From Bubalus kerabau (Eukaryota; Chordata; Mammalia; Artiodactyla; Bovidae): a stretch of DNA of 64,000 bases. Location of the stretch: assembly GCF_029407905.1 (NCBI RefSeq), contig NC_073627.1, positions 155,749,697 through 155,813,696 of the forward strand, read 5' to 3'. This document shows positions 45,446-56,283 of this stretch, in pieces (position 1 is the first letter of the stretch; every line of letters starts with the position of its first letter). The notes beneath the pieces were generated by a model that was not told the DNA's origin, did not search any database, and worked only from the letters and a program-made list of their open reading frames with translations. The translations under genes and the position numbers were made by a program.

Positions 45446-48400
45446 GATCAGATCAGATCAGTCACTCAGTCGTGTCCAACTCTTTGCGACCCCATGAACT
45501 GCAGCACGCCAGGCCTCCCTGTCCATCACCGACTCCCAGAGTTCACTCAGACTCATGTCCATCGAGTCAGTGATGCCATCCAGCCATCTCATCCTCTGTT
45601 GTCCCCTTCTCCTCTTGCCCCCAATCCCTCCCAGCATCAAAGTCTTTTCCAATGAGTCAACTCTCTGCATTAGGTGGCCAAAGTACTGGAGTTTCAGCTT
45701 TAGCATCATTCCTTCCAAAGAAATCCCAGGGCTGATCTCCTTCAGAATGGACTGGTTGGATCTCCTTGCAGTCCAAGGGACTCTCAAGAGTCTTCTCCAA
45801 CACCACAGTTCAAAAGCATCAATTATTCGGCACTCAGCCTTCTTCACAGTCCAACACTCACATCCATACATGACCACAGGAAAAACAATAGCCTTGACTA
45901 GACGGACCTTTGTTGGCAAAGTAATGTCTCTGCTTTTGAATATGCTATCTAGGTTGGTCATAACTTTCCTTCCAAGGAGTAAGCGTCTTTTAATTTCATG
46001 GCTGCAGTCACCATCTGCCATGATTTTGGAGCCCAGAAAAATAAAGTCTGACACTGTTTCCACTGTTTCCCCATCTATTTCCCATGAAGTCATGGGACCA
46101 GATGCCATGATCTTCCTTTTCTGAATGTTGAGGTTTAAGCCAACTTTTTCACTCTCCACTTTCACTTTCATCAAGAGGCTTTTGAGTTCCTCTTCACTTT
46201 CTGCCATAAGGGTGGTGTCATCTGCATATCTGAGGTGACTGATATTTCTTCCGGCAATCCTGATTCCAGCTTGTGCTTCCTCCAGTCCAGCGTTTCTCAT
46301 GATGTACTCTGCATATAAGTTAAATAAGCAGGGTGACAATATACAGCCTTGACGAACTCCTTTTCCTATTTGGAACCAGTCTGTTGTTCCATGTCCAGTT
46401 CTAACTGTTGCTTCCTGACCTGCATACACATTTCTCAAGAGGCAGGTCAGGTGGTCAGATATTCCCATCTGTTTCAGAATTTCCCACAGTTTATTGTGAT
46501 CCACACAGTCAAAGGCTTTGGCATAGTCAATAAAGCAGAAATAGATGTTTTTCTGGAACTCTCTTGCTTTTTCCATGATCCAGCAGATGTTGGCAATTTG
46601 ATCTCTGGTTCCTCTGCCTTTTCTAAAACCAGCTTGAACATCAGGAAGTCCACAGTTCACATATTTTTTTTTAATTTTATTTTATTTTTAAACTTTACAT
46701 AATTGTATTAGTTTTGCCAAATATCAAAATGAATCTGCCACAGGTATACATGTGTTCCCCATCCTGAACCCTCCTCCCTCCTCCCTCCCCATTCCATCCC
46801 TCTGGGTCGTCCCAGTGCACCAGCCCCAAGCATCCAGTATCGTGCATCGAACCTGGACTGGCAACTCGTTTCATACATGATATTTTACATGTTTCAATGC
46901 CATTCTCCCAAATCTTCCCACCCTCTCCCTCTCTCACAGAGTCCATAAGACTGTTCTATACATCTGTGTCTCTTTTGCTGTCTCGTACACAGGGTTATTG
47001 TTACCATCTTTCTAAATTCCATATATATGCATTAGTATACTGTATTGGTGTTTTTCTTTCTGGCTTACTTCACTCTGTATAATAGGCTCCAGTTTCATCC
47101 ACCTCATTAGAACTGATTCAAATGTATTCTTTTTAATGGCTGAGTAATACTCCATTGTGTATATGTACCATAGCTTTCTTATCCATTCATCTGCTGATGG
47201 ACATCTAGGTTGCTTCCATGTCCTGGCTATTATAAACAGTGCTGCGATGAACATTGGGGTACACGTGTCTCTTTCCCTTCTGGTTTCCTCTGGCTTGGAG
47301 AATTTTAAGCATTACTTTACTAGTGTGTGAGATGAGTGCAACTGTGCAGTAGTTTGAGCATTCTTTGGCATTGCCTTTCTTTGGGATTGGAATGAAAACT
47401 GACCTTTTCCAGTCCTGTGGCCACTGCTGAGTTTTCCAAATTTGCTGGCATATTGAGTGCAGCACTTTCATAGCATCATCTTTCAGGATTTTGAATAGCT
47501 CAACTGGAATTCTATCACCTCCACTAGCTTTGTTCGTAGTGATGCTTCCTAAGGCCCACTTGACTTCACATTCCAGGATGTCTGGCTCTAGGTCAGTGAT
47601 CACACCATCGTGATTATCTGGGTTGTGAAGATCTTTTTTGTACAGTTCTTCTGTGTATTCTTGCCATGTCTTCTTAATATCTTCTGCTTCTGTTAGGTTC
47701 ATACCATTTCTGTCCTTTATTGAGCCCATCTTTGCATGAAATGTTCCTTTGGTATATCTGATTTTCTTGAAGAGATCTCTAGTCTTTCCCATTCTGTTGT
47801 TTTCCTCTATTTCTTTGCATTGATCGCTGAGGAAGCCTTTCTTATCTCTTCTTGCTATTCTTTGGAACTCTGCATTCAGATGTTTATATCTTTCCTTTTC
47901 TCCTTTGCTTTTCGCTTCTCTTCTTTTCACAGCTATTTGTAAGGCTTCCACAGACAGCCATTGTGCTTTTTTGCATTTCCTTTCCATGGGGATGGTCTTG
48001 ATCCCTGTCTCCTGTACAATGTCACAAATCTCATTCCATAGTTCATCAGGCACTCTATCTATCAGATCTAGGCCCTTAAATCTATTTCTCACTTCCACTG
48101 TATAATCATAAGGGATTTGATTTAGGTCATACCTGAATGGTCTAGTGGTTTTCCCTACTTTCTTCAATTATAGTCTGAATGTGGCAATAAGGGGTTCATG
48201 GTCTGAGCCACAGTCAGCTCCTGGTCTTATTTTTGCTGACTGTATAGAGCTTCTCCATCTTTGGCTGCAAAGAATATAACCAATCTGATTTTGGTGTTGA
48301 CCATCTGGTGATGTCCATGTATAGAGTCTTCTCTTGTGTTGTTGGAACAAGGTGTTTGCTATGACCAGTGCATTTTCTTGGCAAAACTCTATTAGTCTTT

Positions 48401-48573
48401 GCCCTGCTTCATTCATTCTGTATTCCAAGGCCAAATTTGCCTGTTACTCCAGGTGTTTCTTGACTTCCTACTTTTGCATTCCAGTCCCCTGTAATGAAAA
48501 GGACATCTTTTTTGGGTGTTAGTTCTAAAAGGTCTTGTAGATCTTCATAGAACCGTTCAACTTCAGCTTCTTA
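45446..48573 (-). mobile_element. Most complete BovB LINE here, split by L1
   Basis: Read on the minus strand, this copy begins within the endonuclease (EAEVERFYEDLQ) and runs through RT to the normal C-terminus (GVAKSWTRLSD) and a (GATCA)n tail. Endonuclease motifs GDWNAKVG (48466-48489) and SDHE (48195-48206) are present. The RT has YAKAFD and YADD (46217-46228). The frame is open except for one TAA at 48168-48170 (RL*LKK, where the family normally has Lys) and the L1 inserted at 46664-47290 within LQARLQQYV. The first part of the endonuclease and the 5' UTR are missing. About 2.5 kb is BovB sequence, so it is inactive but little decayed. No firm duplication found. Confidence 0.96.
46664..47290 (-). 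mobile_element. L1 3' end nested in BovB
   Basis: Poly-T, then AACTTTACATAATTGTATTA and CCACAGGTATACATGTGTTC, the 3' UTR, and the ORF2 end (ATGGCTGAGTAATACTCCAT; ATAAACAGTGCTGCGATGAA). It is 5'-truncated. No duplication is visible, and GCTGAAGC of the BovB target is missing by comparison with 19487-19494. Confidence 0.95.
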
Positions 48574-48863
48574 AAGGCTCCTGCAAAAAACATTCCATTT
48601 TCTCATAAATTAGAAAAAATTTATCTTCTACAAGTTGTTGATAAGTACACGTGGCAGCAGAGGTCAACCAGTTTAGCTCTGGAAAACAACCGAGTGTGAT
48701 GTCAGGCATCCTTCAAGCTGGAGCCTGTAAAACTGTGCTTGCTCTGTGTGGTTTCCAATCTCAGCCTCGTAAAGACCTTATAAGCAAATGCCAGAGCTGT
48801 CGATTATGACCAGAGTTCACATTCTGAACAAACAAGAAGTTCAGACTGCCTGAGACCCACCTT

Positions 48864-49070
48864 GTGTGCTAGGTCACTTCAGTCTTGTCTGACTCTTTGA
48901 GACCCCATTAACTGTAGCTCTCCAGGATCCTCTGTCCATGGGATTCTCCAGGCAAGAATACTGGAGTGGGTTGCCATGCCCTCCACCTAGTGATCTTCCC
49001 AACCCAGGGATCAAACCTGTGTCTCTTGCATCTCCTGCGTTGGCAGGTGGGTTCTTTACCATTAGTGCCA
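48864..49070 (-). mobile_element. Bov-tA SINE
   Basis: GTGTGCTAGGTCACTTCAGT to TTACCATTAGTGCCA. CCTGAGACCCACCTT (48849-48863) and CCTGAGATCCATCTT (49071-49085) match at 13 of 15. Confidence 0.95.
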
Positions 49071-49085
49071 CCTGAGATCCATCTT

Positions 49086-49880
49086 AGCCTCTCTCTTTCT
49101 CAGACTCCTGGGAGCCTTTCAAGGCATGGGAAGAGTACCTCCTGGGGAGACATCTTGAGGTCTCAGAAAGTCCCCAAGCCACGGCTGCCTGACCTGGCAG
49201 CCTCTGATGTGTACTGCAAGATTCTGGCGCATTAACTGTGCTCCAGTCCCCTCAGGAGGGCAGTGACCGAGGGGGTCACCCGGTCCAGGATTCAAGGCCA
49301 TCGGCTATACAAGTCAAAGCCCTTCAGTGTCCAATGAAGCATGACTGACAGCAGTACAGAGAAAGCAAATCGCATTGCCTTACTGTAAGCACCTCTGGGT
49401 GGTCTGAAACAAACCTTCCCTGTGAGTTCCAGGCTTCATATCCTGATTATTTTGAAAGGAAAAGAGAAGGAGCTGCACAAGGGGTCCAGTCATTCTAGGG
49501 ACAGCCCACTCCCCGGAGCTGTAATTTTGCAATTTTTATTCATCCAGTTTGGGCTGAGTGTTCCCCAACCTTACAAAGATGTTAACATTTACAGAAATTT
49601 AGAGGGGAAGGGCAACTACAAGGAACTGTTCATCATGACCTTGGACATCATCATGACCCTGAACACCCACACCTACAATGACATCACCCAGAGGCCCAGC
49701 ACCGCAACTCATACCCCAGAACCAGGAGACACGCAGACCTGCCACTGCACAGGCACTCACCTGGAAGCCTGGGCTCAAGGTGGAGAGCACATCTCCTGGC
49801 AGGACACCCCCTCCTTACTGACCATATGGGGCAGGGTGGAGGGCCCCCTCAGGTTAGCTCAAGAGGGCAGTGGGGTCCTA
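49086..49880. other. Unannotated stretch
   Basis: The 225-codon plus frame (49422-50099) runs into the BovB fragment, so it is not a gene model. Its part outside the repeat has no recognised domain. Confidence 0.35.
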
Positions 49881-50760
49881 CTCAGTTCAGTTCAGTTCAG
49901 TTCAGTCACTCAGTCATGTCCGACTCTTTGCGACCCCATGAATCGCAGCATGCCAGGCCTCCCTGTCCATCACCAACTCCCAGTGTCCACCCAAACCCAT
50001 GTCTGTCGAGTCAGTGATGCCATCCAAGCATCTCATCCTCTGCCGTCCCCCTCTCCTCCTGCCCTCAATCTTCCCCAGCATCAGGGTCTTTTCCGATGAG
50101 TCAGCTCTTCGCATCAGGTGGCCAAAGTATTGGAGTTTCAGCTTCAACATCAGTCCTTCCAATGAACACCCAGGATTGATCTCCTTTAGGATGGACTCAT
50201 TGGATCTCCTTGCAGTCCAAGGGACTCTCAAGAGTCTTCTCCAACACCACAGTTCAAAAGCATCAATTCTTCTGTGCTCAGCTTTCTTCACAGTCCAACT
50301 CTCACATCCATACATGACTACTGGAAGAACCATAGCCTTGACTAGATGGACCTTTGTTGACAAAGTAATATCTCTGCTTTTTAATATGCTATCCAGGTTG
50401 GTCATAACCCTCCTTCCAAGGAGTAAGCATCTTTTAATTTCATGGCTGCAATCACCATCTGCAGTGATTTTGGAGCCCAGAAAAATAAAGTCTGACTCTG
50501 TTTCCACTGTTTCCCCATCTATTTGCCATGAAGTGATAGGACCGGATGCCATGATCTTAGTTTTCTGAATGTTGAGCTTTAAGCCAACTTTTTCACTCTC
50601 CTCTTTCACTTTCATCAAGAGGCTCTTTAGTTCTTCTTCACTTTCTGCCATAAGGGTGGTGTCATCTGCATATCTGAAGTTATTGATATTTCTCCTGGCA
50701 ATCTTGATTCCAGCTTGTGCTTCCTCTAGCCCAGAGTTTCTCATGATGTACTCTGCATAT
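49881..50760 (-). mobile_element. BovB LINE, 3' part with open RT frame
   Basis: Starts with five TTCAG-type tail units and extends upstream to YAEYIM. A continuous minus frame (49914-50822, 302 codons including ~20 from the flank) holds YADD (50661-50672), MYGCESWTVKKAEH and the C-terminal HGVAKSRT. There are no internal stops in this part, suggesting a young insertion. The upstream RT fingers and endonuclease are missing. Confidence 0.95.
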
Positions 50761-51221
50761 ACTGGACCAGAGCAATGTTGTCCCCAGAATCCAGTGAGTG
50801 GGTTGAGTTCCCTCCATAGCATCAGAGCAACATTTTTTTGTCCAGTGTGAAGCTTGCTAGTACTTCAAAGACCTTCTTCTCTCCAGCAGGACACTGTGTC
50901 TGTAATTGGAGGCAATGCCACCAAAGAAATAGCCATTTCTGCAGCCTGGGCACAGAAGCCAGCAGACTAGAGCTTCAAAGGACCACATACAACCTGGCCA
51001 CCCAAGGATGCTCTATGCATGCCAAGAATAAACAAAATGGCACTGCACACATAAATGCCTCAAAGTTACCAAGCAATCATTCCACACCTTCCTTACTAAT
51101 CACCAACTGTTTCAACCACTTCCCAGCCTGACCCTGGTATTTGTCCCACCTCAGGAAAGCATTTACCCTGAGTTCTTTCCACTATGTTAAACTTACCTGC
51201 TTCAGCTTGTGATCATGTGAT
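50761..51221. other. Unannotated stretch
   Basis: No feature recognised between BovB and the LTR. Confidence 0.4.
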
Positions 51222-51821
51222 ACTGTATGTGTTTTTCGTACACTATGCAATTCTCAGCAGACCCTTACTGGGTGTCCCACAATTTCATTCCACTCTGACA
51301 CTCTCTATTTAGAGATAGTGTCACATCCCACAGTTTAGGGGCTCACTCCCAGGAGACCACCCTCCACTCAGATGCCAACTGCAAGTTCAGTTGGTCACCT
51401 TGCTTCTGACCAACCAGCTGCAGATCAGAGGTTCCCATGACCTTCACCTTATATTCCATTAATTTGCTAGAGAAACTCACAGAACTCACAAAACCCATTG
51501 ACTCACTAGATCACCTGCTAATTGCAGAGGATGTTAAAGCCAGATGAGGTGAGGTCCCAAACAAAGCAGCTTCTGTCCCTGTGGTGTTTGGGGTCCAGTC
51601 CAGCAGCACAAGGGCAAGTTCTGAGTCACCAACCCAGAAGTTCTCTGAATCCATTCCTTTGGACTTTTGTGGCGGCCTCATTACACAGGCATGATTGATG
51701 AAATAATGGCCATTGGTGCTTGATTCAGTCCCCTCTCCATTCCCTGGAAACCAGGTCATGGGGCTGAAAGTTCTACCCCCGCTATTCTTATTGATTCCCC
51801 TGGCAACCAGCTCTCCATTTT

Positions 51822-52033
51822 TAGTGAAACTGTTAGTCACTAAGTCATGTCTGATTCTTTGTGACCCCTTGGACTGTAGCCACCAGGCTCCTCTGTCTAT
51901 GAAATTCTCCAGGCAACAATACCAGAATGTGTAGCCATTTCCTTATTCAGTGGATCTTCCCAATCCAGGGATCAAGCCTGGGTCTCCCACATTATAGGCA
52001 AATTCTTTACCTTCTGAGCCACCAGAAGTCCCT
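51822..52033 (-). mobile_element. Bov-tA SINE in LTR
   Basis: GTGAAACTGTTAGTCACTAA to CTTCTGAGCCACCAGAAGTC. LTR sequence continues on both sides. Confidence 0.93.
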
Positions 52034-52158
52034 TAGGTGTGGTCCAAAAGCCACCTCATTAACATAAACTCAGGCATGGTAGGAAGTGATGTCCATTTCA
52101 CCTTTATGGCTCTGAAGCAATTTCAGGTAACTGAGGACAAGGGACCAAACATTATAAC

Positions 52159-52354
52159 AAAGTGAAAGTGAAAATCACTCAGTTGTGTCCAACTCTTTGC
52201 TAACCCATGGACTGTACAGTCCATGGAATTCTCCAGGCCAGGATACTGGAGTGGGTAGCCTATCCCTTCTCCAGCGGCTTTCACCTACCCAGGAATCAAA
52301 CCAGGATCTCCCACATTGTAGGCAGATTCTTTACCAGTTGAGCCACCAGGGAAG
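52159..52354 (-). mobile_element. Bov-tA SINE in LTR
   Basis: AAAGTGAAAGTGAAAATCAC tail to GAGCCACCAGGGAAG. A short deletion removes part of the usual CCACCAGGCTCC block. LTR sequence resumes at about 52361. Confidence 0.93.
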
Positions 52355-52468
52355 ACAAAAGATGCTCCTATTGCTCTTGTTGCTTGAAAATTCCAAGGTT
52401 TTGGGAACCCAGGAGCCAGGAAACTGGGCAAAGACCAAATTCTATATTTATTATGAATCACAATATCA

Positions 52469-53117
52469 GGGAGATCGTGGGGATCTCTGCCTCAGGACTC
52501 TCAGCTCAAGGAGCCCTGGGCCCACAACCATCGGCCCCAAACGGGGGCCTGTCAGCAGGAACAGCTTCCCCAAAGCTCTGCAGATGCTATTAAAGAAAAA
52601 AGGGACACCCACAAATGTGGGACAGGCTGGACTTCCTTCACCATCAAGGAAAAGACTCCTGCTACACAAGCTGGCTTTGAAGAGTGTTACTATAAACAGA
52701 AAAGGGGGGATTTGAAGAGCAAATTTTGAATTAACTGTCCCTTAGGGACACATGGCCCCTTCTGAATAGGCAGAAAGGTTGTCTTTTAGGAACTGACTTC
52801 AGGAGGCAGGGGTCTGAGCTGGGGTTCCATCCCCACCAGGTTGTCACAGTGGAACTCAGCAGCAAGTACCGCCAGGAGAAACAGCAGTGGAACATGGAGC
52901 AGAGCACGTGAAAGTGGAGAACGCGACACCCAACCATCTCCTGTCCAGCTTCTTGTGCTGCCGGCCGAGTTCAAAGGGAAGCTACTGCTTCAGAGAAAGC
53001 AACTTGGGAATGCTCACCTAGCAGAAGAGCTCCTGCATACCTATGCCTCTGGGCAGAGAAGCTGACCCCAGAGCAACGGGCTCATGAGCAACAGAAGTAA
53101 GGGATTCAGACCTGTGT
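52469..53117. other. Unannotated stretch
   Basis: The 176-codon plus frame (52185-52715) starts inside the SINE, so it is rejected. Nothing else recognised. Confidence 0.4.
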
Positions 53118-53289
53118 TTGTTGTTGTTCAGTCACTAACTCGAGTCCGACTCTTTGCGACCCCCACGGACTGCAGCAGGCCAGGCTTCTCTGACCTTCGC
53201 CATCTCCCGGAGTTTGGTCAAACTCATGTCCATTGAGTCAGTGATACCATTCAACCATCTCATCCTCTGTCACCCCTTTCTCCTCCTGC
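53118..53289 (-). mobile_element. BovB LINE 3' end
   Basis: TTTGTTGTTGTTCAGTCACT to CATCCTCTGTCACCCCTTTC, then CTCCTCCTGC; terminal ~170 bp only. Confidence 0.93.
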
Positions 53290-54109
53290 ATACCTATTAA
53301 ATGATGAATCAGGGTCAAAAAACAGAAACTGATTTCAAAAGATGGCTTTCTGGGACGAAATCTTTTATATTTACTAGATGGTCTTTGGTTTCTCTAGTGC
53401 TGGGAGCAGAGAGAGCACAGATAGGAATAGAGCCACACTCATAGCAGGGTGAGGAGCCTATTGTGGGGGTCATTTTAAGGAAAATAAAAGCGTCAACGGT
53501 GAAAAAAATGGTTGGCTGCTGGCCTGGGGCCTGCAACTATGATTCTGAAAGCAGATTGCTCAGTCCCCACGGTGGGTGCTGGGGTTCCTTCTTTCCCAGT
53601 CATAATGATCAGCAGTGGATTCTGTTATCCAGAAACACTCCATCTGGGTCCAACTAGTCCCAGAGGTGCCTTTCTTATTTCTGACAAATGTCTGAGTTTT
53701 CCAGAAAGAAACTGCCTGAAAGGGGCAAACTAGATCCTTGGGAACATTCTGCTCCCAAAGAAAGCTACTGAGACCTCTTGGGGATTCTGTATGGTCATGG
53801 GAATGGATCAGCATGTGGGTGCCTAGGACTACCACCTGGCCCAGGTCAGCCCCACCCTGGGCTCCTGGGGGGCCCACAGACATCCTAGCTCTGGTGGAGC
53901 ATGGGGATGGTCAGTGGTAGAAGGAAGGGCAGAAAGGAGGCTCACAGAGACAGAGTTTGCTCTGTGCCAAGTCTGCATGGCAAAGACTGCAGGTTCAGCA
54001 CATGGTTCTTGGAATAAGCAGCACAAATGAGAAAGCATGATTGGTGAGCTTATCCTGCTGGTGATCAGGGCAACAAAGAACCCAGGTTTCCCTGACACAA
54101 AAGCCTTGG
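53290..54109. other. Unannotated stretch
   Basis: No feature recognised. Confidence 0.4.
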
Positions 54110-54345
54110 CACCTACACTCCCATCCTCTACCCTCCCAACCCTCATACTCCCAGGCACCCACAACCCTCACACCTCCAGGCCCCCTTACTCCCATGCCCC
54201 ACACTCCCAACCCCTACTCCCAGGCACCCACATCCCAGATCTCCACACGCCCATGCTCCCACATTCCCCAGGACCCACACCCCCATCCTCCACATTTCCA
54301 TCTCCTATCTCCTACACCCCATCCCCCACACCCCCAGGACCCACA
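54110..54345. repeat. C-rich, G-poor low-complexity tract
   Basis: Irregular CTCCCAGGCACCCACA- and CCCACACTCCC-type units. CTCCCAGGCACCCACA itself recurs near 54149 and 54218. Strong C-over-G asymmetry produces Pro/Ser/His-rich and Gly/Trp-rich false frames on opposite strands. Confidence 0.85.
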
Positions 54346-55125
54346 ACTCCCTGGACCTAGCCCATCACACAGATCCCCTTCTCCCACCTCAGGGTCACTA
54401 AGCTCTCCAGGCCCCAGCAGAGAGATGAGAGGAGAAACCTGGGGAGCTCTGGGCTGGGCCTGGGGGAGCTCAGGGCAATATAGGACAAAGCCAGACACCT
54501 AGCCCTCCTCTGAGCAGCACAACAAATGGACAAGGAGGCTGCCCAGGGCTGGGACTGCAGGAGGATGAGGGGAGGGAAGGGACTTGTGATGGCAGGGCCT
54601 CCTGGAGCAGGCCAGCCAGCAAACAGCTTCAGAGGAAAACACGGCCCAGGGCGCCCCGGGCCATGGTCTGCCTCCCTTCCGTGATGTTGGCTGATTGAGG
54701 GGATTGGCGTCTCCTTCTCATGAGGTTGGTGTGATAAAGCAAGGGGACCATGCCCGATCCCCCTGTAGGGGCTCCTGAAATGTCGCTTCCACTCTTTTTT
54801 CAGCAGAAAAGGATAGCAAAGATGCCCCCCCACTTTCTCTTCTAATCCCAGAGTCCCCCATTAATAGCAATTAACCCTTTGGAAATGTCAGGAAAGATGT
54901 GACCTCCCTCCTTTGGGGGAGAAGACCCTCCGCCCCCATCTTACCCCTGCCCCCAAGCTACCTGTGACTGGTGTGACCCACTCATATGGTGTGCCAGGTC
55001 CCCACCATGATGACCACGAGATCATAGCTTTACTCACCTGCAAGGTGCCCATCTGGGTACCAGGGGCTTCCCAGTTCCTTCTCTTCATGGCCTCTGCTTC
55101 CTTCTTTGCCTTGCCACTTGCATGT
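54346..55125. other. Unannotated stretch
   Basis: A 158-codon minus frame (54357-54833) has no domain. Nothing else recognised. Confidence 0.4.
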
Positions 55126-55165
55126 GTACACACACACACACACACATACACACACAAGCAAACAC
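55126..55165. repeat. (CA)n microsatellite
   Basis: An almost pure CA run with one CATA interruption. A shorter CA run follows at 55343-55360. Confidence 0.92.
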
Positions 55166-55294
55166 ACTCTGGGAAAGCAAATAGTTCCATGGACCCTTTA
55201 TTTAAAGTAAATTCCTCTTGGTGGCCCCACATCAGCACCAGCCTATTTCCACCTGACCCTCCATCAGTTCCCTGAATAGTCCAGGAGTCTCCTG

Positions 55295-55610
55295 CCCCAG
55301 GGCCTTCGCACATGCTGTTCCTTCCATCTGGGATAAACTCGTGTGCACACACACACACATCAACTACATCCCTCCCACTAGTTCTTCAGCTCTCAGTGCA
55401 ATGTTCCCTCTTTAGCATGTGGTTCTTGCCCTGCATGGACTCATCATATTTTGTAACCTTGTGTTTACTTCTGTCATCACCTAATGTGTGATTCTTTGCC
55501 CCACCTGTCCACCCCTTCCAGGGCCAGATCTGCCCTCTGTGTGCCTATGACTTCTAAAACAGCACCTGACATGCAGTAGGTGTGTAAAACATGCCCAGTG
55601 AATAACAGAA
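55295..55610 (+). mobile_element. L2 LINE 3' end
   Basis: GGCCTTCGCACATGCTGTTC, CTCAGTGCAATGTTCCCTC and CAGCACCTGACATGCAGTAG match the typical L2 3' end in order. It holds a small CA expansion. Confidence 0.78.
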
Positions 55611-56082
55611 CTCAGAGGCACTGTAACTGAAGCCCCAAGCCTGCACCCTCACCCCACCATTATCCACACCCATTGCTTTACACTATGGGACTGTACATTA
55701 CTGCAGGCCAGGCCTGGAAGCATCTGGGCACCCATGGGATCTCCTGTCCTCTCCTAGAGGCAACAGGAAGGAGGACAGTTTCCCTTTCAGGTTTCTGAGC
55801 TCTGCAGTTGATCCTGGTCAAAGCTCTATTTCACTCTGCATCTTGCAGGCTGATGTCAGAACCTGAGTCAGAGCTGCAACATAAGGACCACTTCTCCCAC
55901 TTCTCAGACTGTTTCTATTGGCCAGTAAGTCATGCCCTGTCTCTACAGGCTTTTTCACACCTGCCTGAGTGCAGTGTTCCCTGATTTTCGGAGAAATGTG
56001 AGCAAGCTAAGATCTTGGCTCTGAGCGTGGCAACCCCAGTGAACATTCAACCATAGAGTCTTATGGGAATTTCAGGCCATTC
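55611..56082. other. Unannotated stretch
   Basis: No feature recognised. Confidence 0.4.
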
Positions 56083-56283
56083 TGGCTTCCCACGTGGCAC
56101 TAGTGGTAAAGAAACCACCTGCCAACGCCGGAGATGTAAGAGACGTGAGTTCAATCCCTGATTCGGGAAGATCCCCTGGAGAAGGAAATGGTAACCCACT
56201 CCAGTATTTTTGCCTGGAGAATTTCATGGACAGAGGAGCCTGGTGGGTTACAGGGTCAGATATGACTGAAGTGACTTAGCACA
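56083..56283 (+). mobile_element. Bov-tA SINE
   Basis: GGCTTCCCACGTGGCACTAG, GAGTTCAATCCCTGATTCGG, end TATGACTGAAGTGACTTAGC. It lacks the usual CAGTCCATGGG segment near the end. Confidence 0.92.

Larger units (their letters stand above)
51222..52468 (-). mobile_element. ERVL-type solo LTR (MER21-like) with two nested SINEs
   Basis: Inverted order: GCAATTCTCAGCAGACCCTT, CACTCTCTATTTAGAGATAG, TTAATTTGCTAGAGAAACTC, CATTACACAGGCATGATTGA, AAAATTCCAAGGTTTTGGGA, ending TATTATGAATCACAATATCA. The CA end would be the TG start of the LTR. SINEs interrupt it at 51822 and 52159. No internal viral genes flank it. The family name is from memory. Confidence 0.7.

Noticed and set aside
49881..49906. Short regular TTCAG repeats as a CRISPR-like or satellite array
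   Set aside because: They are the short terminal tail repeats of BovB, directly attached to the element's 3' end.
52185..52715. 176-codon plus-strand frame
   Set aside because: Starts within a Bov-tA SINE and crosses an LTR end; a mosaic of repeats.
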